Assembly: GCF_021151785.1 (NCBI RefSeq)
Contig: NZ_JAGKWP010000001.1
Span: 1-64,000, forward strand
Direction: 5' to 3'
DNA length: 64,000 nucleotides
Origin: Flavobacterium sp.
Lineage (GTDB): Bacteria > Bacteroidota > Bacteroidia > Flavobacteriales > Flavobacteriaceae
Made by a program: the position numbers and the translations under genes. This document shows, piece after piece, positions 16,808 through 26,190 of the stretch; within the stretch, counting starts at the first letter, position 1; each line of letters starts with the position of its first letter. The notes beneath the pieces were generated by a model. That model did not search any database, was not told the origin of the DNA, and worked only from the letters and a program-made list of their open reading frames with translations.

Positions 16808-17515
16808 TTAGATAGTTACTGTTGTACCAACGGTTTCTCCTTCACAAACTTTTAATAAGTTACCAGATTTATTCATATCAAATACGATAATGGGTAATTT
16901 ATTTTCTTGACTTAAGGTGAAAGCTGTTGTATCCATTACATTTAGTCCTTTTGCTAATACATCTTCAAAAGAAATTTGATCAAATTTAATGGCATTAACG
17001 TCTTTTTCTGGATCAGCCGTGTAAACGCCATCTACACGTGTTCCTTTTAAAATTACATCTGCATTAACTTCAATTCCTCTTAGAACAGCTGCGGTATCTG
17101 TTGTAAAATAAGGATTTCCAGTTCCTGCTCCGAAAATTACAATTCTTCCTTTTTCTAAATGACGTGTTGCTCTTCTTTTGATATAAGGCTCAGCAATAGC
17201 TTCAATTTTCAACGCAGTTTGTAAACGAGTTTGCATACCCGCATTTTCTAGAGCACCCTGTAAAGCCATGCCGTTGATTACGGTTGCTAACATGCCCATG
17301 TAATCTCCTTGAACACGATCCATACCATTACTCGCTCCAGCTACACCTCTAAAAATATTTCCTCCACCTATAACGATAGCAATTTCAACCCCTTTATCAT
17401 GAATTTGTTTAATTTCTGCTGCATATTCAGCTAAACGCTTTGGGTCAATACCATATTGTCTTTCCCCCATTAGAGCTTCTCCGCTCAATTTTAAAAGAAT
17501 TCTTTTATACTTCAT
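16808..17515 (-). CDS. pyrH: UMP kinase
   Basis: 235 residues. It phosphorylates UMP to UDP for nucleotide synthesis. Amino-acid-kinase fold motifs are KLSGEAL (9-15), [11 protein letters not shown] (48-57), [12 protein letters not shown], and a C-terminal [12 protein letters not shown]. Length and motifs are normal for the bacterial hexameric enzyme. A perfect -7 element lies about 60 nt upstream. It is co-transcribed with frr. Confidence 0.97.
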   Translation of the reverse strand: MKYKRILLKLSGEALMGERQYGIDPKRLAEYAAEIKQIHDKGVEIAIVIGGGNIFRGVAGASNGMDRVQGDYMGMLATVINGMALQGALENAGMQTRLQTALKIEAIAEPYIKRRATRHLEKGRIVIFGAGTGNPYFTTDTAAVLRGIEVNADVILKGTRVDGVYTADPEKDVNAIKFDQISFEDVLAKGLNVMDTTAFTLSQENKLPIIVFDMNKSGNLLKVCEGETVGTTVTI

Positions 17516-17576
17516 AATAAATTAAGGTTTGTTTTTGAGCACATTATATGCTATGGTTGTGTTGAATTTTATGTTG

Positions 17577-17584
17577 CAAATATA
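17577..17584 (-). promoter_or_regulatory. -7 element of the pyrH-frr promoter
   Basis: The minus strand reads TATATTTG, a perfect TAnnTTTG, giving a leader of roughly 57 nt before the pyrH ATG. Confidence 0.5.
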
Positions 17585-17619
17585 AATATATTCTATTTCA
17601 AAAAAAATGTAGTTTCATA

Positions 17620-18402
17620 TTATCCTTTCTGAGATGTATAAGATTTTTTTGCTTCCTCATAGCCTAAATGAAAAATAAGATCCATTTTGTTTTTATTTGT
17701 TTCAAAAGTGCTAAAATTGGCTAATTCCTTAGGTTCAATAATCCAATTACACAAACTAAATTTTTGATAGTTACCATGAGCATATAACAAATCGAATGCT
17801 CTTGAAGTTACTGATTTTATTGTCTTTAAATCTTCTTTTACTATGTTTTGAATTGGACTAACATAAATGCCAATGATGGTATCGCATTTTCCTTGTAATA
17901 TATCTGTTGGGAAATGATTTAAAATGCCACCATCACTATATAATTTACCATTAATCTCATAAGGAGACAAGACGCCAGGAAAAGAAGAAGAAGCTAAAAC
18001 AGCATCAATTAATAAGGTTTCTGGTGGAAAAACTTTTAATTTACCTTTGACTAAATCAGTAGCAGTTATATGTAAATTAATAGGTAAATCACCAATTTTA
18101 GTAGTTCCAAAAATAGCTTTGAAATAAGTTTTAAAGGAGTCAGAGTCAATAATTCCTGGTTTTTTTAAAGTGAAATGTTTCCAATGAAAAAAATAAATAG
18201 ATTTAAAAAACTCAAGTATTTCTTCAGGCTTTTTACCAAAACAGTATAAAGCTGCGACTATAGCACCAGCACTTGTACCTGCCATTTCGCTTGGAATGAG
18301 GTTTTGTTCAGATAAAAATTGTAAAGCTCCAGCATGAGCAATCCCCTTGGAACCTCCTCCAGAAAGTACAATACCAAGTGATTTAGAGGGTAAATTTATC
18401 AT
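17620..18402 (-). CDS. patatin-like phospholipase (RssA/YchK type)
   Basis: 260 residues from ATG 18402; a TTG at 18411 is possible but weaker. Patatin motifs are complete: the oxyanion loop SGGGSKGIAHAG (14-25), the nucleophile elbow GTSAG with Ser44, and the catalytic Asp in DGG (Asp157). Such enzymes are Ser/Asp-dyad lipid acyl hydrolases. The protein is small and has no signal peptide, so it is probably cytoplasmic or peripheral, like RssA. A -7 element TAACTTTG lies on the minus strand at 18429-18436. It diverges from the thioredoxin-fold gene. Confidence 0.9.
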   Translation of the reverse strand: MINLPSKSLGIVLSGGGSKGIAHAGALQFLSEQNLIPSEMAGTSAGAIVAALYCFGKKPEEILEFFKSIYFFHWKHFTLKKPGIIDSDSFKTYFKAIFGTTKIGDLPINLHITATDLVKGKLKVFPPETLLIDAVLASSSFPGVLSPYEINGKLYSDGGILNHFPTDILQGKCDTIIGIYVSPIQNIVKEDLKTIKSVTSRAFDLLYAHGNYQKFSLCNWIIEPKELANFSTFETNKNKMDLIFHLGYEEAKKSYTSQKG

Positions 18403-18440
18403 GCGTAACAAATATTACAATTAATTATCAAAGTTAAATG

Positions 18441-18448
18441 TAAATTTG
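18441..18448 (+). promoter_or_regulatory. -7 element upstream of the thioredoxin-fold gene
   Basis: TAAATTTG matches TAnnTTTG, 42 nt before ATG 18491. It lies only a few bases from the oppositely oriented element of the patatin gene, so the two promoters are almost back to back. Confidence 0.45.
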
Positions 18449-18490
18449 ATACCAAATTCAAAAAAACATCTTTTTTGTAAATAAATTGTT

Positions 18491-19099
18491 ATGAGAGAAA
18501 TTATTGAACAAAGTTTAAAAGACAGTTTGTCTTATGTTGCTTACAGGAAGCTAATTTCTGATTTATTGGCCGAGGGTAAATCTACCGGTATGATACAGAA
18601 TGAAGACATGAGACATTACTCAGAATTAAATGAAGCTAGAATGCATCGATTAGATAAAACGATTGAAGTTTTACCAGAAATAGCCACGGCATTGAATAAA
18701 TTACCAAAAAAATATATTTGGTTAGTATTGTCTGAAGGATGGTGTGGCGATGCTGCCAATATAGTTCCAGTATTAAATAAAATGGCAGAGATAAGTGCAC
18801 ACATTGAATTAAAAATTGTTTTGCGAGATGATCATGATGCATTGATGCAACATTTTTTAACGAATGGGGGTAAAGCTATTCCTAAATTAATTATTTTGGA
18901 TGCCGAAACACATGAGGTTTTGAGTGACTGGGGACCTAGGCCTAATGAAGCCAAACAATTAATTTTAGACTATAAAGCTTCTCACGGCGTGGTGGATGAA
19001 CCAGCTAAAATTGCCCTTCAGAAATGGTATGTGCAAAATAAAGGAGTAGCTGTTCAAAATGAAGTTGTGAATTTACACGAATATAAAGCTATTTTATAA
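18491..19099 (+). CDS. thioredoxin-fold protein with monothiol WCGDAAN site
   Basis: 202 residues. The active-site segment SEGWCGDAANIVPVL has one Cys (Cys85) where thioredoxins have CxxC, with Ala88 replacing the second Cys. AIPKLIILD supplies the cis-Pro loop. This fits the Thioredoxin_9 type group of Bacteroidota proteins. A disulfide reductase function is therefore doubtful, and a monothiol or chaperone-like role is an inference. No signal peptide is seen, so it is cytoplasmic. Its last 11 nt overlap the end of the convergent YiiX-like gene. Confidence 0.85.
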   Translation: MREIIEQSLKDSLSYVAYRKLISDLLAEGKSTGMIQNEDMRHYSELNEARMHRLDKTIEVLPEIATALNKLPKKYIWLVLSEGWCGDAANIVPVLNKMAEISAHIELKIVLRDDHDALMQHFLTNGGKAIPKLIILDAETHEVLSDWGPRPNEAKQLILDYKASHGVVDEPAKIALQKWYVQNKGVAVQNEVVNLHEYKAIL

Positions 19100-19742
19100 T
19101 CCCAATTATTTTTAATTTATCTGAAGTGGAAATTCCTCCAGGATTGCATCCCAACTTTCCTTCAGGGATTTCCATTTTTAAATTAGAGTAATAATCAACC
19201 CAAACTTGAAAAAAGACTTTGGTTTTAGGAGATTTAAACGTCATTGGTAATAATTCAAAAAAAGGTTTTCCATAGGCGTTTAAGAAAGCATCATATAAAA
19301 GCTCGGAACAATAATATTTTCCATTGTCATACAAGTAAGCATCATCATATGGCATTCCAATTTGTGTCAAAGAAAAAGAAATTGCTTTTGGAATATATTT
19401 TCTATATTTTCTTTTTAGTCGACCAATATACATGGGTGCTTTAGTATATGTTTGAAAAGTTTGTAGAGGAGTTAGCCGAACAGCATTACCAGAGGCCTCA
19501 ATCACAAAGGTGCTGTCGTTTTTAATATACACCAAACCTATATGGCTAAAATCTTTTCCTTGGTAACCTTCAGTTACTTCATTGATGGCTTCACATAATG
19601 GACCGCAATCCATAGATTGAAAAATTAAATCTCCCGTTTTAAGTGATACATTTTGAGCTTGAGTCAAAGAGCTTATAACAACAATAAAAATAAAGTATTT
19701 AAGCCTCCAATTGTTTTTCAAATTCTTCAGGAGTAACTCCAT
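19089..19742 (-). CDS. YiiX/YebB-like NlpC/P60-superfamily cysteine hydrolase, secreted
   Basis: 217 residues from ATG 19742. An upstream ATG at 19763 and a downstream TTG at 19721 (giving MKNNWRLKYFIF) are alternatives; all lie inside the end of truB. A signal peptide ends at LTQAQ. The mature protein starts LKTGDLIFQSMDCGP and carries DFSHIGLVY (His) and, later, YYCSELLYDAF (Cys), the circularly permuted His-then-Cys order of the YiiX group. These are thiol hydrolases acting on peptide or lipid substrates; the exact substrate is unknown. It is translationally linked to truB. Confidence 0.82.
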   Translation of the reverse strand: MELLLKNLKNNWRLKYFIFIVVISSLTQAQNVSLKTGDLIFQSMDCGPLCEAINEVTEGYQGKDFSHIGLVYIKNDSTFVIEASGNAVRLTPLQTFQTYTKAPMYIGRLKRKYRKYIPKAISFSLTQIGMPYDDAYLYDNGKYYCSELLYDAFLNAYGKPFFELLPMTFKSPKTKVFFQVWVDYYSNLKMEIPEGKLGCNPGGISTSDKLKIIGIIK

Positions 19743-20391
19743 TATCCACGTCATATTTTCCAATTTTTGTTCGTCTTAATGCTGTTAGATGTCCGCCAGA
19801 TTGCAAAGCTTTACCAAAATCATAAGCCAAAGATCGGATATAAGTTCCTTTGCTACAAACCACTCTAAAGTTTATTTCAGGTAGTGCAATTTTTGTAATT
19901 TCAAATTCATGAATACTTACTTTTCTTGCGCTAATTTCTACTGCTTCTCCAGCTCGGGCATGTTCATATAATCGTTTTCCGTCTTTTTTTATTGCTGAGA
20001 AAACAGGGGGGAACTGTTCAATTTCACCTAAAAATTGTTTTGCAGTTTCTAAAATTAATTGGTCTGTAATGTGTGCTGTTGAGAAGGTAGCGTCGATTTC
20101 AGTTTCTAAATCATAGGAAGGTGTGGTAGCCCCTACAGTTATGGTACCAGTATATTCCTTTTCCATACCCATTAATTCAGTAATTTTTTTAGTGAATTTA
20201 CCCGTACAAACGATTAGTAAACCTGTAGCTAGTGGATCTAATGTGCCTGCATGCCCAATTTTAAATTTTTTGGGCAAGTTGAACTTTCTTTTTAAACTAT
20301 ATTTGAGTTTGTTTACGGCTTGAAATGAAGACCATGTTAAAGGTTTGTCAATCAACAAGATTTTTCCGTTTAAAACATCTTCTGCCTTCAT
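19699..20391 (-). CDS. truB: tRNA pseudouridine(55) synthase
   Basis: 230 residues. It makes pseudouridine 55 in the T-loop of tRNAs. The catalytic motif GHAGTLDPLATGLL has Asp52, and the N-terminal IDKPLTWSSFQAV and FxxVCSKGTYIRSLAYD are diagnostic. It is shorter than E. coli TruB and lacks the full C-terminal PUA domain, as usual in Bacteroidota. Its ATG shares one base with the uppP stop codon, and its 3' end contains the start of the YiiX-like gene. Confidence 0.96.
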   Translation of the reverse strand: MKAEDVLNGKILLIDKPLTWSSFQAVNKLKYSLKRKFNLPKKFKIGHAGTLDPLATGLLIVCTGKFTKKITELMGMEKEYTGTITVGATTPSYDLETEIDATFSTAHITDQLILETAKQFLGEIEQFPPVFSAIKKDGKRLYEHARAGEAVEISARKVSIHEFEITKIALPEINFRVVCSKGTYIRSLAYDFGKALQSGGHLTALRRTKIGKYDVDNGVTPEEFEKQLEA

Positions 20392-21176
20392 TAGATAATG
20401 GTTAATTTTTGAACAAAGAAATGAATAAGTAATATAGCAATTCCAGCTATAATTCTATAATAACCAAAGATTCTAAATCCATTTTTTTGCAAGAAACCAA
20501 TAAACGATTTTATAGCGATTAGAGCAACAATAAAACCGACAACATTTCCAATGATTAATAAGTTGATTTGGTCTTGAGAAAGTTCAAATCCAGCTTTATA
20601 ATAATCATATGATTTTTTTACAGTAGCTCCTAGCATAGTAGGAATAGCAAGAAAAAAAGAAAATTCTGCTGCTGTTGTTCGAGATAATTTTTGAGTCATT
20701 CCACCAACAATACTTGCGCCACTTCGAGAAACACCAGGAATCATGGCTAAACATTGGAATAAACCAATTTTAAAAGCGGTTAAATAAGAAATTTTAGTTT
20801 CTTCGGAATGGCTAAACCACTCGTCTACTTTTAATAACAGTACCCCTCCAACAATTAAAGATACGGCCACAGTTATCGGATTTTCCAATAAACTGTCAAT
20901 AGCATCGCTAAACAACAAACCAAAAATGACAGCTGGAATAAAACCAACAAACAATTTGAGATAAAAGTCAATACTTTGAAAAAAGCGTTTAAAATACAAT
21001 ACCACTACAGATAAAATGGTACCTAATTGAATGACTATGGTAAAAAGTTTAGTGAAATCATCTTGTGCAATTCCAAAAAAGGAAGAGACAATAATCATAT
21101 GTCCAGTTGAAGAAACGGGTAAAAATTCCGTGATTCCCTCAATTATCGCTAGTATAATAGCTTCTAGTGTATTCAT
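20391..21176 (-). CDS. uppP: undecaprenyl-diphosphatase
   Basis: 261 residues. An integral membrane enzyme that dephosphorylates undecaprenyl pyrophosphate to recycle the peptidoglycan lipid carrier. The two signature motifs are present: [11 protein letters not shown] (17-27) and [10 protein letters not shown] (about 147-156). About eight hydrophobic helices are seen. It starts 6 nt after the DUF3098 gene and overlaps truB by one base, inside the ftsX-to-truB operon. Confidence 0.96.
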   Translation of the reverse strand: MNTLEAIILAIIEGITEFLPVSSTGHMIIVSSFFGIAQDDFTKLFTIVIQLGTILSVVVLYFKRFFQSIDFYLKLFVGFIPAVIFGLLFSDAIDSLLENPITVAVSLIVGGVLLLKVDEWFSHSEETKISYLTAFKIGLFQCLAMIPGVSRSGASIVGGMTQKLSRTTAAEFSFFLAIPTMLGATVKKSYDYYKAGFELSQDQINLLIIGNVVGFIVALIAIKSFIGFLQKNGFRIFGYYRIIAGIAILLIHFFVQKLTII

Positions 21177-21182
21177 AAAAGA

Positions 21183-21419
21183 TTATTTCTTCGGATTTTT
21201 TAAAATCGAATATATTGTTATTCCAAAACCAATTAAAACTAAAGTGGGAGCCAAACGAATACGTCTGAAACTGAAAACCGCTTCATTAAATTCATTAGGA
21301 TTTTCATTAGCTCCACCACTCATTAAAATAAATCCTAGGGCAATTACAGCTAATCCAATCAATAGTATTTTATAATTGACTTTTTCAAAAAGAAATTCTG
21401 GTTTGTTATTATTTTCCAT
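21183..21419 (-). CDS. DUF3098 small membrane protein
   Basis: 78 residues with two hydrophobic helices (ILLIGLAVIALGFILMSGG and LVLIGFGITIYSIL) separated by a short charged loop with NPNEFNEAVFSFRRI. This matches the DUF3098 family found between ftsX and uppP in Bacteroidota. Function unknown; conserved position suggests a role in cell envelope or division. It is 34 nt after ftsX and 6 nt before uppP. Confidence 0.85.
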   Translation of the reverse strand: MENNNKPEFLFEKVNYKILLIGLAVIALGFILMSGGANENPNEFNEAVFSFRRIRLAPTLVLIGFGITIYSILKNPKK

Positions 21420-21453
21420 TTTGTATATTTTTTAATCTTCGGAGAACCAAATG

Positions 21454-22329
21454 TTAATAAAGATCGTCAGTTCTTAAATTCAAGAATCGAGTAGTCGCAA
21501 AATAAGTGCTAATCCAAGTGATAATCGTTCCTACAATCAATACACCTGCTGCTACCATAACAAAAGAAGTAACATCTTTTGCAATTCCTAATGTTGGGAA
21601 TAATCCATCTACGTATAACCAAACAAAAACCAATCCAATAATTGCTAATAAGGAACCAATTAGTCCTAAAATGATGCTTCTAATAATGAATGGTTTTCTA
21701 ATAAAAGACTTTGTAGCTCCCACCATCTGCATGGTTTTGATTGTAAATCGTTGAGAGTAAATCGAAATTCGAATAGAACTATTAATTAATAACATGGCAA
21801 TAACTGCCAAAATTCCACTTATAATCAAAATCCAAAAACTAATTTTAGTAACATTTTCATTTACTAAATCTACCAATTCTTTTGGATAAATTACATCTGA
21901 AATTAACGGGTTTCGTTTAATTTCCATTTCAATTTTACGAATTTCAGCACTCGTAACATAGTCGGCTTTTAAATGGATATCAAATGAATTTTGTAACGGA
22001 TTGAATCCTAAAAACTCTTTAAAATCTTTGCCAACAATGTCTTCATTGTTTTTTGCTGCTTGCTCTTTGTCAACAAATTTATAACTACGAACGTACTTTG
22101 CATTTTTTAACTCGGTGTCAAAGGCTTTTAAAAGCGTATCATTGGCTTCATCTTTAAAATAAACGTTCATCGGAATATTTTCCTTGAAATCATTTGAAAT
22201 TTTTTCAGAATTGATCACAAAAAGGCCTAAAGCACCTAACAAGAATAACACTAAAAAAATACTAAAAACAACCGAAAAGTATGAGGAAATCAATCTTCTA
22301 CGTTGATATTGTTCAAATGATACTGCCAT
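21454..22329 (-). CDS. ftsX: cell division protein FtsX
   Basis: 291 residues. FtsX, with the ATPase FtsE, relays division signals to peptidoglycan hydrolases. One N-terminal membrane helix (SYFSVVFSIFLVLFLLGALG), a periplasmic domain of about 120 residues, and three C-terminal helices fit the family. KTMQMVGATKSFIRKPF is the conserved cytoplasmic loop. ftsE is not adjacent in this window. It is the first gene of the operon ftsX-DUF3098-uppP-truB-yiiX. Confidence 0.95.
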   Translation of the reverse strand: MAVSFEQYQRRRLISSYFSVVFSIFLVLFLLGALGLFVINSEKISNDFKENIPMNVYFKDEANDTLLKAFDTELKNAKYVRSYKFVDKEQAAKNNEDIVGKDFKEFLGFNPLQNSFDIHLKADYVTSAEIRKIEMEIKRNPLISDVIYPKELVDLVNENVTKISFWILIISGILAVIAMLLINSSIRISIYSQRFTIKTMQMVGATKSFIRKPFIIRSIILGLIGSLLAIIGLVFVWLYVDGLFPTLGIAKDVTSFVMVAAGVLIVGTIITWISTYFATTRFLNLRTDDLY

Positions 22330-22507
22330 ATATATATAGAATTATGCTGTAAAAATACTAAAGAATTTTTGTTTACATAGAATATAACTACAAAGTTTTA
22401 AGTTTAGTGTAATAAAATGTATTTTTGCAGGGAAAAATAGTAATTAGTCGCAGTTGCAGTTATCAGTTGTTCAAATTGATACAAAAACGGAGATTGAAAA
22501 TTGAAAT

Positions 22508-25477
22508 ATGAAATACTTCCACAACGAAATCGAAGCCAAATGGCAACAATATTGGGCCGAAAACGGTACTTTTAAAGCATCAAATAATAGTGATAAACCT
22601 AAATATTATGTATTAGATATGTTTCCTTATCCATCTGGAGCTGGGTTACATGTAGGACATCCGCTGGGTTATATTGCTTCTGATATTGTGGCACGATTTA
22701 AAAGACATCAAGGTTTTAATGTGTTACACCCACAAGGGTACGATTCATTTGGTTTGCCAGCTGAACAGTATGCAATTCAGACTGGTCAACATCCAGAAAA
22801 AACAACTCGTGAAAACATTGCGCGCTACCGTGAACAATTAGATAAAATTGGTTTTTCGTTTGATTGGAGTCGTGAAGTACGTACTTCTAATCCGGATTAT
22901 TATAAACATACACAATGGATTTTCATTCAGTTATTCGAGTCTTGGTACAATAACGATACGAACCAGGCAGAAGCGATTGCAACGTTAATCGGAAAATTTG
23001 AAAAAGAAGGAAATGTTAATGTTAATGCGGTTTGTGATGAGAATATCGTTTCTTTTACGGCAGCTGAATGGAATTCTTTTTCTTCAGAACAACAACAAAA
23101 AATTCTATTACAATACAGATTAACCTATTTGGCGGAAACCGAAGTAAACTGGTGTCCGGCTTTAGGAACGGTTCTAGCTAATGACGAAATCGTAAACGGC
23201 GTTTCGGAACGTGGCGGGCATCCGGTAATTCGTAAAAAAATGACGCAATGGTCGATGCGTATTTCGGCGTATGCAGAACGTTTGTTACAAGGTTTAGAAA
23301 CGATTGACTGGACTGAATCATTGAAAGAATCACAACGTAATTGGATTGGAAAATCAGTTGGAGCAATGGTTTCGTTTAATGTAAATAATCACGATGCTAA
23401 AATTGATGTATTTACAACAAGACCTGATACGATTTTTGGAGTAACGTTTATGACGCTAGCACCAGAACACGAATTGGTTGCGAAAATCACAACTCCTGAA
23501 CAAAAAGCAGCGGTAGACGCTTATGTTGAAGCTACTGCAAAACGTTCGGAAAGGGAAAGAATGGCAGATGTTAAAACGATTTCAGGTGTTTTCACTGGCG
23601 CGTATGCAGAACATCCGTTTACCAAAGAACCCATTCCAGTTTGGATTGGCGATTATGTATTAGCCGGTTACGGAACGGGTGCGGTTATGGCGGTTCCATG
23701 TGGTGATGAGCGTGATTATGCTTTCGCAAATTTCTTCAAAGGAACACACGGCATGCCCGAAATTAAAAATATTTTCAATCAAGATATTTCAGAAGCCGCT
23801 TACGGTGAAAAAGGTGGTTTTGAATTAGTAGATTCCGATTTCTTAAACGGACTAGATTATAAATCGGGAACTAAGAAAGTTATTGAGGAATTAGAAAAAA
23901 TTGGTACTGGAAAAGCAAAAGTAAATTACCGTTTACGTGATGCGGTTTTCTCTCGCCAAAGATATTGGGGCGAACCATTCCCAGTATATTATGTGAATGG
24001 TTTACCACAAATGATTGATAAAAAACACTTACCAATAGTACTTCCAGAAGTTGAAAAATACTTACCAACGGAAGATGGGCAACCACCATTAGGAAATGCA
24101 ACCGTTTGGGCTTGGGATACCGAGAAAAATACAGTAGTAAGCAATGATTTGATTGATAATGTAACTGTATTTCCATTAGAGTTAAACACCATGCCGGGTT
24201 GGGCAGGTTCGTCTTGGTACTGGATGCGATACATGGATGCCCAAAATGAAAACGAATTTGCTAGTGAAGAAGCACTAAAATATTGGGAAAATGTAGATTT
24301 ATACATTGGAGGAAGCGAGCATGCTACCGGACATTTATTGTACGCTCGTTTTTGGAACAAATTCTTAAAAGATAGAGGTTTTGCACCAACCGAAGAACCA
24401 TTCAAAAAGTTGATTAATCAAGGAATGATTTTGGGAATGAGTGCTTTTATATATAGATGGGAATATATAGTAAATTCTGAGGATAAAAAGAAAAAAGTTA
24501 TTTTTTTTAGTAAAAACATAATTGATAAAGCGGTTAAAGAAAAAGCATTTATAACAGATTCTAATCAACAATCAAAAGATGTTTTAGAAAGTTTGGTAAA
24601 AACATATGGTAGAATTAAACAGTCTGAAGCAAATTGGAATAACTTTACTCCAATCCACGTTGATTTATTTTGTATCAATGATATCACTAACGAATTAGAC
24701 ATTGAAAAATTCAAGGCGCATCCTTTATATTTGGATTATGCTAACGCGGAATTTATTTTGGAAGATGGTAAATACATTGTAGGTCGCGAAGTAGAAAAAA
24801 TGTCGAAATCGAAATACAACGTAGTCAATCCTGATGATATTTGTAACGAATATGGTGCGGATACGTTGCGTTTATACGAAATGTTCTTGGGTCCGTTAGA
24901 ACAAGCGAAACCTTGGAACACGGCTGGTATTACAGGCGTTTATGGTTTCTTGAAAAAATTATGGCGTTTGTATTTCGACGATAATGGGTTGAACATCACC
25001 AATGACGAACCAACGGCAGATATGTACAAATCGCTACACAAAACCATTAAAAAAGTAACCGAAGACATCGAGAATTTCTCGTTTAATACGTCGGTTTCGC
25101 AATTCATGATTTGTGTAAATGAATTATCGCAACAAAAATGTCATCATAGAGCCATCTTAGAACCTTTAGCGGTTTTAGTTTCGCCTTATGCGCCACATAT
25201 CGCGGAAGAATTGTGGTGTGCATTAGGTCACGAAGGTTCTATTGCCACAGTAGCTTTCCCTAAATTTGAAGAAAAATATTTAGTAGAAAGTGAAAAAGAA
25301 TATCCGGTTTCATTCAACGGAAAAATGCGTTTCACTATTAAGTTGCCGTTAGATTTAACCGCAGCACAAATTGAAGAAATCGTTATGGCCGATGAGCGTA
25401 CACAAAACCAGTTACAAGGTAGAACACCAAATAAAGTGATTATCGTTCCAGGAAAGATTATTAATTTGGTGGGATAG
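22508..25477 (+). CDS. leuS: leucine--tRNA ligase
   Basis: 989 residues, longer than the typical 800-950. The class I HIGH signature is HVGH (48-51) and the KMSKS loop is KMSKS (764-768). The editing (CP1) domain contains FTTRPDTIFGVTF and GYGTGAVMAVPCGDERDY, so hydrolysis of mischarged tRNA is likely intact. Two lineage insertions are visible: about residues 155-210, common in Bacteroidota, and about 644-725 (24440-24680), which is AT-rich and Lys-rich (SEDKKKKVIFFSKN). The reading frame is uninterrupted. TATTTTTG at 22420-22427 is a likely -7 element, giving an 80-nt leader. Confidence 0.96.
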   Translation: MKYFHNEIEAKWQQYWAENGTFKASNNSDKPKYYVLDMFPYPSGAGLHVGHPLGYIASDIVARFKRHQGFNVLHPQGYDSFGLPAEQYAIQTGQHPEKTTRENIARYREQLDKIGFSFDWSREVRTSNPDYYKHTQWIFIQLFESWYNNDTNQAEAIATLIGKFEKEGNVNVNAVCDENIVSFTAAEWNSFSSEQQQKILLQYRLTYLAETEVNWCPALGTVLANDEIVNGVSERGGHPVIRKKMTQWSMRISAYAERLLQGLETIDWTESLKESQRNWIGKSVGAMVSFNVNNHDAKIDVFTTRPDTIFGVTFMTLAPEHELVAKITTPEQKAAVDAYVEATAKRSERERMADVKTISGVFTGAYAEHPFTKEPIPVWIGDYVLAGYGTGAVMAVPCGDERDYAFANFFKGTHGMPEIKNIFNQDISEAAYGEKGGFELVDSDFLNGLDYKSGTKKVIEELEKIGTGKAKVNYRLRDAVFSRQRYWGEPFPVYYVNGLPQMIDKKHLPIVLPEVEKYLPTEDGQPPLGNATVWAWDTEKNTVVSNDLIDNVTVFPLELNTMPGWAGSSWYWMRYMDAQNENEFASEEALKYWENVDLYIGGSEHATGHLLYARFWNKFLKDRGFAPTEEPFKKLINQGMILGMSAFIYRWEYIVNSEDKKKKVIFFSKNIIDKAVKEKAFITDSNQQSKDVLESLVKTYGRIKQSEANWNNFTPIHVDLFCINDITNELDIEKFKAHPLYLDYANAEFILEDGKYIVGREVEKMSKSKYNVVNPDDICNEYGADTLRLYEMFLGPLEQAKPWNTAGITGVYGFLKKLWRLYFDDNGLNITNDEPTADMYKSLHKTIKKVTEDIENFSFNTSVSQFMICVNELSQQKCHHRAILEPLAVLVSPYAPHIAEELWCALGHEGSIATVAFPKFEEKYLVESEKEYPVSFNGKMRFTIKLPLDLTAAQIEEIVMADERTQNQLQGRTPNKVIIVPGKIINLVG

Positions 25478-25504
25478 TTATTGATCTATTTTGAAAAATT
25501 AGAG

Positions 25505-25590
25505 AGACTGCCTTAAAAGTCTAATTTTGTCAAGCGGAGTTTATATAAATTTGCAATGACAATATGAGGATTTTTTAGGCAGTCTTTTTT
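25505..25590 (+). terminator. leuS terminator built as a nested inverted repeat
   Basis: The outer arms AGACTGCCT (25505-25513) and AGGCAGTCT (25577-25585) are perfect and are followed by a T-tract. Inside, TTGTCA (25527-25532) and TGACAA (25557-25562) form a second pair. The 63-nt interior is far longer than a normal terminator loop, so this may be a small palindromic repeat that supplies termination. Confidence 0.55.
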
Positions 25591-25619
25591 ATTTAATTGA
25601 TTGTTCTAAAGATAATCTG

Positions 25620-26168
25620 TTATTTTTTGGCTTTTTTCCATGCCGTTTCATATCCTAAAAGAATAGCTGGGTGAACAAATTTTACAAAGTTTAATATTTT
25701 GTTACGGTCGGCTTCTTCGGCTTTAAATAAGGAGGGGAAAACATTAATTTCTGTATTAAACATGCTTGTCAATGAACCTTTTTCTTCAAAAGCGAAAGCA
25801 TAATTGTTCATTAAGTATCGCGTTCTTCTTTTTACAATGTAGAATCTTTCCATTTTATTTAAATCAATGGTTTCTGATTTGTGAAAAATTTTTCCAGTAG
25901 TTGTTTTATTGTAGAAATTTATTGTATTTCCATCACTTTCTACAACAAGCATAATTTCTTTATTTGTTACATATGTGTATAGTTTTGAGAGGAAAAGAAT
26001 TTCGCCACTCACTAGCAATAAACCTATGATTAGTATCCACCATGAGAATCCGTCTTTAAAAAGAAAACCACCAAAACTTATGATTCCAAAACCACAAAAA
26101 AGAGCAGCTATAATGCATAAGATAAATTTTAATTTTCTTTTTACTAATATGATTTCTAATGTTTCCAT
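25620..26168 (-). CDS. hypothetical membrane protein with two N-terminal helices
   Basis: 182 residues. Two membrane helices (FILCIIAALFCGFGIISFGGF and WWILIIGLLLVSGEILFL, about 15-60) are followed by a soluble domain of beta strands (IMLVVESDGNTINFYNK ... MERFYIVKRRTRY). That layout resembles PH-like bPH2 membrane-associated domains, but this is only an impression. It is the last gene of the three-gene minus-strand unit starting at 27061. Function unknown. Confidence 0.6.
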   Translation of the reverse strand: METLEIILVKRKLKFILCIIAALFCGFGIISFGGFLFKDGFSWWILIIGLLLVSGEILFLSKLYTYVTNKEIMLVVESDGNTINFYNKTTTGKIFHKSETIDLNKMERFYIVKRRTRYLMNNYAFAFEEKGSLTSMFNTEINVFPSLFKAEEADRNKILNFVKFVHPAILLGYETAWKKAKK

Positions 26169-26190
26169 AAGGGTTAGTACGTTATGTTAA

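Noticed and set aside
24430..24700. Intein or frameshift in leuS
   Set aside because: The frame is continuous and the insertion lacks the Cys/Ser start and His-Asn end of inteins; it is treated as a domain insertion.
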